A DNA stretch of 64,000 bases, from contig OY856186.1 of NCBI GenBank assembly GCA_963693315.1, positions 375,764,264 to 375,828,263 on the forward strand, given 5' to 3'. A model generated the notes under the pieces. It saw only the letters and a program-made list of their open reading frames with translations, ran no database searches and was not told where the DNA came from. The stretch comes from Diogma glabrata (lineage: Eukaryota; Arthropoda; Insecta; Diptera; Cylindrotomidae). Positions 52,590-63,776 of the stretch are shown here, one piece after another; position 1 is the stretch's first letter; every line of letters starts with the position of its first letter. A program made the translations under genes and the position numbers.

Positions 52590-53140
52590 AAATCTGATAT
52601 TCAAAGTTGAACATATACAATGATCGACTCAATATTTAAAGTTATTCATTTTGTATTTACATTCAACATTCAACATTTAATATTTAATATTTTTCATTCA
52701 CCATTCAACATTCAGCGTTTAATAAGCAACATTAAACATTTAACATCCATAGTTTAAAATTTAACGATGAAGTCCACATTGAACATTGAACACTAAAGGT
52801 TTAAAATTTAACGTTTAATGTTCAACAATCAAGATTCATCATTAAATGCATAACATGCAACATTTAAATTTTAAAAATCAACATTCGTCATTCAACATTA
52901 AACATTCTTTATTCAGAATTTAAAATTGAACATTCAACGTTTTACGCTTAATATTCAACATATTCAACAATCATCATGTAGAAAAATCATTATTCCTCAT
53001 TCAATGTTCACCATTCATCATCTAATATTGATTGATTTTAACAATCAACATTTAAGTTCAACGTTAAGAATTGAACATTCATTATACAACATTTAGCATT
53101 CAACATTCAAAATCCAACAATCAACATTTAACATTTCACG
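52590..53140. repeat. TTCAACATT array, right segment
   Basis: Continues the same degenerate units (CATTCAACATTTAA, CAACATTTAACATT). Ends near 53140. Confidence 0.8.
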
Positions 53141-54055
53141 TGTGATAACGATCAAACGAGTACATCATAATGAAGAATATATATATCCCGGTAAGTTATC
53201 TCCAAAGAGTGTTTAAACATTCAACTCATACTTCTACACATTCATAAACTATTGCTCTTATAAGAACAAAACTAATTTCCAACTCTACCAACGATTTAGA
53301 TTATGTAACATGCCGACCATTTAACATTTTTATAACAACTAATCATTAATACTACATTAACAAAAAAATAAATTCTCTGATCAGATCAGACCTACTTCAC
53401 TACATATTTTATTGTCTTAAATTCTTATTCTGATTTTTTTTTAAATTATTTTCGTTCCTTTAACATTCATTAAAAAAAACATTTATGTTAATGTAAAATT
53501 GAAGATAACGGTATCACAAAACAAAGTTATTTTAGTTTCGTTCGATATTGTATTGTCCATTGCATAAAATTACTTTTGTATAGTAACACTTCAATATGTC
53601 AAGATAAATGTGTGGACTGTGTGGAAAGAACTACCCAAATTTGGTTTTTATTTTCGTAAGGTCATGAAACTTAAAACAACGAATTTGAGAAAATCAGGTT
53701 GGTTGTTATATTATGACGGTTTGTTTTGGTACATTTACTAGCCAGTTTCAAAAACAAATATTTTTTTCATAATTGAATATTTATTGTTTATGTTAAATTA
53801 TTGCAAATTTATTTTTTCTTAAACTTTTATTTGATTAGCAGATAACGGGTTTCTCAAAACGCATGTAATCGAAATATCAACGAATTTTAATTAAATTATT
53901 TCTCGGTCTGCTTGGCAGTCCTATGTTATGGATTTTGGAACTAAATCACAAACAACTGCATTATCGAGTCACGATAGTAATCACTACCTGATCAATCGCA
54001 TAGATTCCAGCACAGAATCTTCGCCAAACATATATATTATGTAAAATTATTTCAT
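53141..54055. other. Non-coding AT-rich stretch
   Basis: Nothing recognised. Confidence 0.4.
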
Positions 54056-54165
54056 CAATGTAGAATTCTAGCACAACAAATTTCGACAATTCTAACACAA
54101 CAAATACTAGCACAACAGCACATCTAGCACCACAAATAGAATTCTAGCACAATAAATACTGACGC
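54056..54165. repeat. Imperfect TAGCACAACAAAT repeats
   Basis: About six phrases of (C)TAGCACAACAAAT, some preceded by GAATTC, in about 110 bp. Confidence 0.65.
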
Positions 54166-55180
54166 CGTGCTTTGAAAAAGATACCCTACCACTGCTTAGC
54201 AATACAGGTGCTGAAATCTTAATAATTTAAAACTAGGTTCCAAACAAACAACCTATTCAATATAAATTTTGCGCAGCCGGTATCTTTAGGGACAAAAGAA
54301 TTTGAAGCCGATATAAAGAATAGGCATGTCAGTCTTAATATAAAGGACAAATCAAAGAAATTCGATGTCAGGGGTCCTCATATGAACATCAACATCCACA
54401 TCAATGCCAATTCACCACATACACTATAATGGAATAGTAACATCCACCTTCACAATGAAAGATAAGGGTGAGCTGAAGGTAATGTAAAGCAGAGTGTGTT
54501 AAGTCTAATGACTTTTGACATCTATCGAGCCGGTTTAGATATTAAGATTATTTCTACAGTATGGTGGTAGGTAGATCTCAGAGTATATCGTTTAGGCTGC
54601 AGTTCTAATTAGTAGATTTGATAAAATTTTGCTTATACAATTTTTAACGAGACATTTGAAAACGAAAGCAAACCATTTTGACGAACTAACCTATGAAGGC
54701 CTATTATAGGCTTCAAAAAGTGTTTTAATAAATTAGAGAACTTAAAGAGTTTTTAATTTACAGACAAAAAGGGTCGAAAATGACGACAATTTATTTGATA
54801 TTAAATGAAATGACACCTTAATGCAAATCGACTTCAAATCAAAATGAACATCTAAACTAGTAGTCAGGTCGTTAAATGAGAAAATAGGGTTGGACCTTGA
54901 ATTAAGGTACTACTATCATTTGATGGTGAATTCTGGTACTATTTGATCTACTGAAGCATAATATGCAGGGTGCCAGAGTGGCATCGTATGACAACTTTGG
55001 GTCAATTGAGCGTCAAAGTTCAAGGAGTACAAAAACAGAAACCATCCATTTTATTGCGAATGAAAGATAGTCGGCTGATCAAAATCCAATATTACTTCGG
55101 TCTGAAAGACCTAAGTATTACATTCATGAGCTCAAAGTGAAATTCTTACCCCCACTTTTTTTGACATTTCTCGACGTTTT
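54166..55180. other. Mostly non-coding, with a weak exon-like segment
   Basis: 54288-54429 is open on the plus strand after a TATCTTTAG acceptor-like site (KEFEADIKNRHVSLNIKD), then stops. A second open piece near 54430-54490 reads NGIVTSTFTMKDKGELKVM. The pattern of short beta-rich pieces could be a decayed secreted-protein gene, but I do not recognise it. Confidence 0.25.
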
Positions 55181-55228
55181 AGGACCTCCTGATTCTAAAA
55201 AAGCAAAAAAAAAAAAATGTATGTCTGT

Positions 55229-55256
55229 CTGCCGGCCGTCCGGCCGGCCGGCCGTC
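55229..55256. repeat. GC-rich CCGGCCG(T) island
   Basis: GTCTGTCTGCCGGCCGTCCG followed by repeated CCGG, next to a run of 13 A. TCTGTCTGCC/GTCCG strings of this kind are a known feature of an insect interspersed repeat whose body probably continues to about 55380. Confidence 0.5.
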
Positions 55257-55540
55257 ATTACCTACGCTGCAGGGAAAACCGCTGGAGGGATTTCAAAAAT
55301 TTTTTTTTCTAAAAATAGGTATTCACAAGGGACAGGTCCGAAAGGACGCTGTGTTCGATAACTGTGCCGGAAGTGTGTCAAAAAAATCATTATGTGTGTC
55401 AAAAATAGCAAATTTTCATATTTTTGGCTTAAAAAACGTTCATTTTAAGTGATTACGAGTAGGAACATTAAATTTGGAGAAATCTTGATGGTCGGGATTG
55501 GTATGTAAGATCAAAAACTAGATTATTGCATTATAAGTTT

Positions 55541-56290
55541 GTCAAAAAAATGTTGTCAAGTGTGTCAAAAGAAAGATTTTTATTTATTTTTTTACCTAAT
55601 TTTTTGGAAAAAAAAAATAAAATTAATTGTTTGTTTGAAATGAAGTTTTATTATTATTATTGAGAATTATGGCATTATGAGGTTGTCAAAAAAATGTCAA
55701 GTGTGTCAAAAGATTTTTATTTAGTTTTTTACCCTTTTTTTTGGAAAAAAATAAAATTGTTTTTTTGAAATGAAATTTTATTATTATTATTGAGAATTAT
55801 GGATTATAAGTTTGTCAAAAAAATGTTGTCAAGTATGTCAAAAGAAAGATTTTTATTTATTTTTTTACCTAATTTTTTGGAAAAAAAAATAAAATTAATT
55901 GTTTGTTTGAAATGAAGTTTTATTATTATTATTGAGAATTATGGCATTATGAGGTTGTCAAAAAAATGTTGTCAAGTGTGTCAAAAGATTTTTATTTAGT
56001 TTTTTACCCTTTTTTTGGAAAAAAATAAAATTGTTTCTTTGAAATGAAATTTTATTATTATTATTGAGAATTATGGATTATAAGTTTGTCAAAAAATGTT
56101 GTCAAGTGTGTCAAAAGAAAGGTTTTTATTTATTTTTTACCCATTTTGTTTAGAAAACAATAAAATTAATAGTTTGTATGACATGATATTTTATTATTAT
56201 TATAGAGAATTATGGCATTATAAGTTTGTCAAAAAATAATGTCAAGTGTGTCAAAAAATGATTTCATTTATTTTTTAGCCAATTTTTTTT
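55541..56290. repeat. Two-monomer (A-B) higher-order tandem repeat, six monomers
   Basis: The phrase GTCAAAAAAATGTTGTCAAG starts monomers at 55541, 55685, 55814, 55957, 56088 and 56228, with spacings 144, 129, 143, 131 and 140. Alternating long and short monomers, and alternating GGCATTATGAGG versus GGATTATAAG junctions, show that an A-B dimer of about 273 bp was the amplified unit. The last monomers are more diverged. Confidence 0.85.
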
Positions 56291-56339
56291 TGAAAAAAAA
56301 TGTAGCTGTTTTTATGACGTAAATGTAATCTAAAATGAA

Positions 56340-56760
56340 ATTGGACATGGAAGTTTTTGAATTTGTTATAGTTATTGAAATATTTTTGGAATTTTGAAAA
56401 AGTTTGTATTTTTGATTTTGTAATAATTTTTGCAATATTTTTAGAATATCGGTAAAAGTTTTAATTTTTGATTTTGTAAGAATTTTTGAAATATTTTTAG
56501 AATTTTGAAAAATTTTAAATTTTTGATATTATTATAATTTTTGGAATTTTGAAAAAATTTTCAATTTTTGATTTTGTAATAATTTTTGCAATATTTTTAG
56601 AATTTTGGAAAAAGTTTGAATTTTTAAGAATTTTTGAAATGTTGGAATTTAGAAAAAATTTAAATATTTGATTTTATTCTAATTTTTGGAATATTTTTGG
56701 AATTTTGAAAAAGTTTGACTTTATTTAATTTTTACAATATGTTTGGAATTTTGATTATAA
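56340..56760. repeat. Degenerate AATTTTTG/ATATTTTTAG repeats
   Basis: About six imperfect units of roughly 60-70 bp: TTTTTGATTTTGTAATAATT, then TTTGCAATATTTTTAGAATT, then TTGAAAAAGTT. Low complexity, no coding. Confidence 0.7.
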
Positions 56761-57317
56761 TTTTCTGGCAACGTATTGATGTTTCGTGTTAGTTGTGTAG
56801 TAAATTTTTAAACTGAGTTAAAAAATGCTTGTACTTTAACAAAGAGTTATGTTTGATATACATCGCTGCCCAAAACTAAAAACCATGTCCTCATAAAAGT
56901 TTTTTGCCGAAAACTATATCAAAATCTTTAACCCAGACCGAAGTCTTGATATCTCAGAGCTGTGAGATTTCAGCCCCTCCATATTTTGTAGTTTAGTAAA
57001 TGTTTATTATGTGAAAACTATGTATAATAAACTTTGGCAACACTGAAAAATAGCGATTAAATTCGACACAAAATATGTTTTATAACGGGTAAAATAAGTA
57101 ATAAATAGGAAGCGTGTAGTTTTTTTTAACATTAATTAAAAATTAAAGAATATTTTGCAAAGAAAAAGACTGCAGAATGCATAACAAATTACAGAATATT
57201 CAAAACTTGAAGTGGACATTTCACAGTCGCTGTCATCAAAATGAGCTTCATGAGTCTTTAAATTGCCATACATTTAACCGCCTTGCACGCGCAAGGCGGC
57301 TACAAAAATTCTTAATT

Positions 57318-57617
57318 TTATTTCCCCGAGAGCATCACATCCAAGTCAATCTCATACGGAGACCACAGTCTCTTATCAACCACCAAGGACGACCAACTCG
57401 AAGTAGTTTCAAATATTTCATGCGATTCATTTTTCTCAGCTGAATCTTTACTTGACCAACCATACGTTAAAGCAAAAAGTAATCCTGACTTAATGGCAGC
57501 AATAAACCAAAGTTTATTGTACGTTAAGTCACGGAAAGAAAAAGAATCAAAAATCTTGTCCTCTCTAACTAATGCTAGCTTGTCAGACAAGCGACCATAA
57601 GCTAAAGTCATGTTCAT
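57318..57617 (-). CDS. Unidentified 99-codon frame, possible exon
   Basis: The minus frame begins MNMTLAYGRLSDKLALVRED, continues FSFRDLTYNKLWFIAAIKSG and ends SPYEIDLDVMLSGK with a stop. It stays open 11 codons upstream of the first Met, to an in-frame TAA. Composition is balanced and unlike the AT-driven frames nearby, and there is a weak hydrophobic stretch (LWFIAAIKSGLLFAL). I do not recognise a family. It lies directly downstream of a decayed uncharacterised gene relic on the same strand, so it may belong to the same dead element. Confidence 0.3.
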   Translation of the reverse strand: MNMTLAYGRLSDKLALVREDKIFDSFSFRDLTYNKLWFIAAIKSGLLFALTYGWSSKDSAEKNESHEIFETTSSWSSLVVDKRLWSPYEIDLDVMLSGK

Positions 57618-57649
57618 AGCAATGGCAATTATGGTAGTGCTAAACCTTT

Positions 57650-58110
57650 CTTACATGGAAGTTAAATGGATACCACCAAGTGTGTTCCATCTTGTGAACT
57701 TTCGTCTTGTAGCTGTAGGAATGTGCAATGAAGCTTGTGCACTGCGCTTTCAATGTTGATTTGAAGATTCTCTACAACTTAAATGCTTAACTTCAATACC
57801 AGATCTGAGAACTTGTACAGTTTTATACTTTCTAATTCCAAAAAAATTTTGAAGTGGTATTACAGCCAGTGAGATAATTTATGCTAACAATGAGCTAGCA
57901 TGGGTTCCTAGGTTGTGAACTGTTGCTGCCATATCTGAGAGCTTAACCATGTCAACAAACTTTATCCACATAGTCCATTTAAAATTTAGTTTTTTGTAGA
58001 AGAAACGAACAGAATAAAAATGTCGGTCTCATCAGATAAAATCTTGAAATTGTTCGTTGCACACATTGACAGACAAATAGCCTCTTTGTTATAGACACTC
58101 GTTTCTTGTA
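57650..58110 (-). pseudogene. Relic resembling an uncharacterised invertebrate protein family
   Basis: The minus strand reads NNFKILSDETDIFILFVSSTKN, and in another frame TVHNLGTHASSLLA, stop, then QNFFGIRKYKTVQVLRSGIE. The order 'SDxTDVxVLL ... L.A.H...GCDT ... FGIGK ... VLK.G' is one I associate with uncharacterised proteins common in insect and marine invertebrate genomes, often next to transposons. Multiple stops and shifts. Low certainty. Confidence 0.25.
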
Positions 58111-59941
58111 CCTACATATTTTTTTGTCATTAGACAAAGTGACATCTTCCTTTCCCAAAAGATTAAGGTTGGTATTCTCAGAGGTATACGGTATCAGTCA
58201 CATTTACTTTCGTGTTTTCACTACGGCCACTATGTATACTAATAATACCACCAGGGTGGTCTGAAATGACCGAAGGGTTTATAGTTTATACATGTTTTAA
58301 GTTTTTTTCTTATTTTCTGCCAATCTGCTTCATCACATTTAATTCATGCTGCACTTTCTTCTTTGTGTAACGTATGCACTTTCTGGGATTCTCCGCCATC
58401 TGCCATATCTTGTACATAGTATCCATTTCTTTACCGTGTTTGGTTGCAACTTTATCGTTTTTAATCCACCACGAATTTTACCAAAGCGCATAATTTTTGT
58501 TTCAAATAGAATTTCTGTTCATATGCCATTCCATATCCCGGGACTATGACGGGACACATGCTCACCATTTATGGATGCTCAAGTCTACTTAGAGCAAAAA
58601 AAATAAATGAATAAATAAAATAACACACACATGGAAAGTAAAAGCTTAGATAGCGTTCATGATTTTTTTAACTTTTAAATTAAGAGGGTATTCTGGTTTA
58701 GAGTCCTTAAGTTTAGGGATAATTGAATGGAGATAAAAAAAAATAGAAAAATGTTTCTACCATCCATTTTTTTACAGTTTACACAGTTATACAAAAAATA
58801 TCAAAAATTCGAAAAAATATAGACTGGTAAAGTAAGGGCTATAAAAAAATGGGAGCTATAAAGGTGCATCCCGATCAAAGTAGTTTCAGGCGTTGTAGTC
58901 TTCTGAAATAATTTTTTTTGTAAAAATTCTTTATTTGAAGGAATTGGTTGGCAATGGTTCTGTCTTTAAAAAATAAAGAAATTTCACAAAATGGCAAAGA
59001 AAAAAATTTTCTTTTACCCCTATTAAGTTCCAAATCCAAGAGTTAAACTATAAAGGGATACGCGGCTCGTTCGCAATATTTTCCCTCGCATGTAAAATGC
59101 TATTTACAACTCTTGTAATACAATATACTATTATAAACTATTTTTATCAAAATATGAATATTTTGTAATCAAAAGTGAACGGGTTGAAACCAGGCATATT
59201 ATGTCGAATATGTGATTCTTGAATCATCACGTGTACATACTTAATATAACCCCATCTGGTTTTCTTATTTTTTGACGTCTCGAGGACACGTCGAGAAAAG
59301 TTAAAAATTTTGAAGTGATTTTAAAGCACAAAAATATGTTATAATAACAACAATTTGAATAATACTTACAACACCGCCAGAAACAATTCTCAGCCAACTA
59401 AAACGAAATTCAGAGCGACACTCGTTACAATGGTATAAACAATCCACCTTATTTGATATAAAATAAAAGTATGTCAATACTCAAAGTATGACGGTTATAA
59501 AAATGGAATGCTATATAGGTTTTTTCATAACATTAATTCATAAAATCAAATACGTTTGTTCATCTCATACTTTAAAATTTAAACGTTGGGGTTTGTTTTA
59601 AAACACAAAAAGCCATGATAATTGCACGTTAATCATTACAAAAAATATAAGAACTTTTGCATTTGATTGCTTTTCAAGGGCTTGAACCGATTAAAAGGTT
59701 CAAAGGTAATTGTAAATTGGTAACGTAAAACTGGCTGCTTGATGATTTAATAAAATAAAAAGTTTTTAATGATTACAAAAAACTCAGTTGGATAAATCGA
59801 AATAGTAGTTTATTCACCAAAGGAGTTTCGTATTTTTTTTCTAGATTTGTTTGGACCGCGAATGCGCAGTTTGAAAGAAACAAACGACCGAGAAATATCA
59901 AATTCTCTCTCGAGAGGTGTATATACAATTTATTGCACGAC
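58111..59941. other. Non-coding stretch
   Basis: 58320-58560 has a plus frame (58346-58549) and a partly open minus strand without recognisable motifs. Nothing else supported. Confidence 0.35.
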
Positions 59942-60080
59942 CAAAATAGTACATTATGATGCTAGGACGTAAAGCTAAAGATTTTGGACGGATGTGGAGT
60001 TTGCAAATCGAGGCGCTAGTCGAGATTTTCACCCACATTAAGTCCAAAATAGCTTACGTCCGTGCATCATATACTATTTT
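59942..60080. repeat. Fold-back repeat, ~50-bp arms
   Basis: AAAATAGTACATTATGATGC through GGACGTAAAGCT to TTTTGGACGGATGTGG pairs with the complement of 60031-60080. The centre contains CGAGGCGCTAGTCGAG. It shares its layout with 6740-6837. Confidence 0.7.
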
Positions 60081-60210
60081 TTATTCGCCGCAAGCAAAAT
60101 ATTTTAAGAAAATTTGTTTATTCTAAATTAAAATTATAAATTTTCACCAATTTTAAAAAAAAAATTTGTGGAACAAGTAACCTTTGACAAAATATTTATT
60201 ATTTTTTCCA

Positions 60211-60348
60211 AATTATTGTGTAGCTATGACAACAAATGATAACAACTATTTTAATTGGATAATGAAATTTTGAATTTGAGGGTTGCTTTGATAAAAAATT
60301 TTATTTTACATCGAATTTAAACAATTTTTGGACGTAGCTATGACAACA
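60211..60348 (-). repeat. Interspersed repeat, copy 2 (inverted partner of 6923-7070)
   Basis: Complement matches GTCATAGCTACGTCC, TTTTTTATCAAAGCAA, ATTCAAAATTTCATTA and GTTGTCATAGCTACAC in the same order as the first copy. Confidence 0.7.
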
Positions 60349-61614
60349 ACATAAATAGTTGAAAAGTGATACTTTAAAGCCGCAAATCACAGTAATAAAG
60401 TAACACTTTAATATGTAGGCGAATAAAAAATAATTTTATAATATGTATATATTTTACTAAAAATAAAAGTGGTTGGCGCAGTTAATATAGAATGGAAAGA
60501 ACAAACTTATTTTTTTTGTGCACTAAAAAAGTAGCAAGTAAAAATGTTTAATTTGGTGTGAAAAATCAAAAAATATTAAATTAAAAATCAAATGCATGCC
60601 TAAAAACCCAATTTAGCTATTTTTTGTTTAAAATGTTTACCTGTGTTTTTTTGCTCATACTTCATGTCATTAAAATCATATATTAGCCCAGTATAAAAAC
60701 TTTCATATTCACTTTGATTTGGACATCTGTTAAAACTGAATCTATAATCTGGAGAAAGCTAGAGGTTTGCATAAATCAATGCAAATGTATGCATATATAA
60801 TTAAGTAATTTGTGATCAACCTCCTACTAATCATCATTAAAAACCTTCAACATCAAATATGGTCAAATTTAATATTTACATTTTATTTTTTAAAAACGAA
60901 ATAACTTACGCACCCAACCAGCATTTACAAACATAAGAAACTAGTTCTTTGTATATCTTATTCTTTTTCTGTTTTGAATACAAAAAAACCGACTTACATT
61001 AAAATTGTTAGAGGAAATAAATAATAATAGCTTGTGGTAGGTTATGTCTTCTGATGGCTAATCAAAAACGATTAAAAATTATATTTTGTGTTGATTTGAA
61101 GAGAAAAGTTATGATAATAATATTGAACATATTTTGTGTATACGAATATTAATGGCTATACAATTTTTAAAAAAAATTTAAGTGAAATAGAAATTTTAAG
61201 ATATTTGTTAGTCTAATATTAAACCTTATAAAACCTTAGAAAGGAGTTCTAAGGCTTTATAAGGTCTAAGATTAGGAATAACAATAACATAGGGAGAATA
61301 AGCTGCAAAACAATCATTTAGAACTACACCACTTATCACTCTCCACAACACTCACTAGAATAATCAAAAACTATCTACAAAACTATTTATAGAAAATTCA
61401 CTTCAAAAGCTTACCTTTACTATGCCATTCAAAAAACAGTACTTAAAAATTTGACATATGATTCGAAGCCCATGAGCTGATGTTCAACCTGGATCTGCGG
61501 CGTGACTTTTTTTTATATAAAGTTAAGCATGTTTAGTGTTAATAATAGTAAATTATAAATTAAGTCTCTGAATAGTCTCTGAATATCGGAAGGTACAATC
61601 CCAACTAATTCAAA
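60349..61614. other. Non-coding AT-rich stretch
   Basis: Contains the hairpin at 61223-61265. No gene supported. Confidence 0.4.
61223..61265. repeat. 19-bp inverted repeat with 5-base loop
   Basis: ACCTTATAAAACCTTAGAA, loop AGGAG, then the complement with one mismatch. Internally it is also a double CCTTA motif. Confidence 0.75.
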
Positions 61615-61845
61615 CTAACTTTTAATTTCCCTGAGGAACTTATGAGCAATGATTTTAAAATTTTGAGGATCAAAATTATCAGGGAAATCCCACGAGTTCC
61701 AAAGATGCGAGACCCTGTTGAAAAAACACGCTGAAAGGCTATAGCTCGACACTTTGTTAATTGTACCGCAGAAGGATGGGCTGCTTCTGAAGCTCTTGTA
61801 TGACGTAAAAAGTTTACAGGCGCCGGTAGTACCGATTTTATCTCC
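61615..61845 (-). pseudogene. LINE RT C-terminal relic
   Basis: The minus frame reads KLFTSYKSFRSSPSFCG, then SYSLSACFFNRVSHLWNSWD, ending FKIIAHKFLREIKS and a stop. The pattern Y..SFF.R...LWN.LP..I......FK is the usual C-terminus of CR1/Jockey-type LINE proteins. About 75 codons remain, open but cut off upstream. Typical 5'-truncated LINE insertion. Confidence 0.6.
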
Positions 61846-62876
61846 TGATTAGTATACTTACGATACTGACTGGTTAGAGAATCAGTTAGTGCCTATAATA
61901 TAGGTTCTGATTTTCAGAATAAATTTGAGTTTAACGTTCAAAGTATTTAATATTCAGATAACTCTGGAGTTACGGCTCTGCAACCCAGTAGTGTAATAAT
62001 CAATCATTTTTCTCACAGAAACATTAAAACTCGGTTTCCTTTACTGACAAAAGTTGAGAGCGTCTTGCTTCGAATTTGTATATAGTTAAGAAACGACAAC
62101 CAAAATGTAGTTCAACTGAGTATCTTTATTATAACACAGTGACAACATTAGGATAACTCAAATAAGTGTTTTAATACATTTACGAAGAAAAAAATTCATA
62201 CTGTTCCAATCGCGGCATCAAAAGTAGCGTAGATGTTTACAGACATCGTTAACTGGATATTTGATATTTCCGTTTTCTTTTTATATGCAAAACAATATGG
62301 ACATTATGCTTCTATGAGCATTTAACTAAAAAAAATGCATCACAGGATTTATCACTTTGTTTGTTTTTTTTTTTCATTCATTTTATAGTTCGAGAGCTGA
62401 GCGACATAAAATTGTAAGCACTTTATAAAGGCAGATTTTTTAATATTATGTCACATATGTTGAGTAGAGAAATAGTCTTCAGTCAGTCAGCTGGATTTGT
62501 TAGCGTTTGGAGTGGGTAGGGCTCCAATGTTGTAAAAAAACCATGTATCTTGCAACTACTTTATAAAACCTGAAAATTCGTTACATTACAAAACATGTAG
62601 TCAGTCAGTTTATTTCTGTAACAAATGCCGTCAGTCGCAAATGAAAGGTTGCTGTTCTGTAATACGGCGCGCTCAATAAATATTAACATATATTGAATGA
62701 AGTTTCTTGTTTCAATGGATATTCATTTTATTGCATGTACTTTGAAGCTGATCTACTCGAACGACTATTAAAATATATAATATTAAACTTAAATAACAAA
62801 ATTAATAGAATCATATACAGATTTTAATAAAGTATATTCAACAAATTCCTTTTAGTCTTGAGTATGAAATAGTATT
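61846..62876. other. Non-coding stretch
   Basis: No gene or element recognised. Confidence 0.4.
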
Positions 62877-63075
62877 CTAATATGAGTCGCTGCAGTTGTT
62901 GTAAGCATCACTTGAGTCATCATTTTCTGGATTAGTAATGTGGAGGCCTGTGGGCCACCTTTGATGTGTATATTTATCGTTGCGTCAATAGTGATAGCTT
63001 GGAAACACTTCTGAAGAGTCTAGATTTAACAGTGCGTGATATTCACCGTAATTCCGCTGTCGATTGTTCCGATTT
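62877..63075 (-). other. Possible terminal exon with an internal in-frame TGA
   Basis: Read on the minus strand, about 26 codons (NYGEYHALLNLDSSEVFPSY) lead to TGA (62985-62987). The same frame then continues 35 codons (KYTHQRWPTGLHITNPENDD, then SSDAYNNCSDSY) to TAG at 62877-62879. Composition is balanced and protein-like on both sides of the TGA. It could be a coding end with a decayed or readthrough stop, or a relic. Gene unidentified. Confidence 0.25.
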
Positions 63076-63322
63076 CAAACATGTATCTTTTTAAGTAAAA
63101 CTTCTTTAGACGGCATATAACAATTCACAAGTACCTCAAACGTTTTTTCGGACGGAAGTAACGTTTTCACACGGAAATGACGTTCATTAAAATGAATTAT
63201 TATGAAATCATATATGTCCATCTCTATCATACAACACTCTGATATTAAATCTTAAACACATACATACATACAATTATTGAGTTTCAATATTTTTTAAATT
63301 TAAATATTTTTCATTTAAAAAT

Positions 63323-63776
63323 AGTGCGTGTAATTTTCACACGCTGTTGAAGTAATCTTTTTTGGTTACTGTGGCAGGTATTACTAAAAAATAATAAATA
63401 TGTCATATTGAAATTTAGAGGTGAATTCAATTATTATCATAATTGAAATATAAAATTAGAGGTTTATGGTAACTAAAGTGAGAAACATAAACTTTACTTT
63501 GCAAATTTTTTTTTCTTAAAAAAAACGCAATATTTGTTATACCAAATCTTGTTGAATTAAATGGACATGTATTCATAGTTAAATTTAATTTGTAATACTT
63601 TGTAATACATTATGTAAGAACGCTTTTTTATTACACATGTTGTAAATTATATCATCAATAAATGCTCCTCTAAGTTTAAATATGACATATTTATTTTATT
63701 TTTAATCTTTTTAGTAATACCTGCCGCGGTAGCCAAAGAAGCTTTACTTCAACCGCGTGTAGAGATTACACACTTC
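63323..63776. mobile_element. MITE with ~95-bp terminal inverted repeats
   Basis: AGTGCGTGTAATTTTCACAC at the left pairs with the complement of ...GATTACACACTT at the right. The inner parts GTTGAAGTAA, GGCAGGTATTACTAAAAA and AAATATGTCATAT also pair. The ~450 bp element has no frame. The target duplication is not clear. Confidence 0.75.

Noticed and set aside
52217..52591. 124-codon frame ending in poly-Lys
   Set aside because: Runs through a non-coding retroposon and its A tail; the homologous copy at 31696-32396 does not keep it.
55541..56290. CRISPR-like regular repeats
   Set aside because: Whole monomers are repeated with no unique spacers, in a eukaryotic repeat context: tandem satellite.
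57177..57443. Plus-strand 88-codon frame
   Set aside because: Largely antisense to the minus frame at 57318-57617, which has the more protein-like composition; neither is certain.
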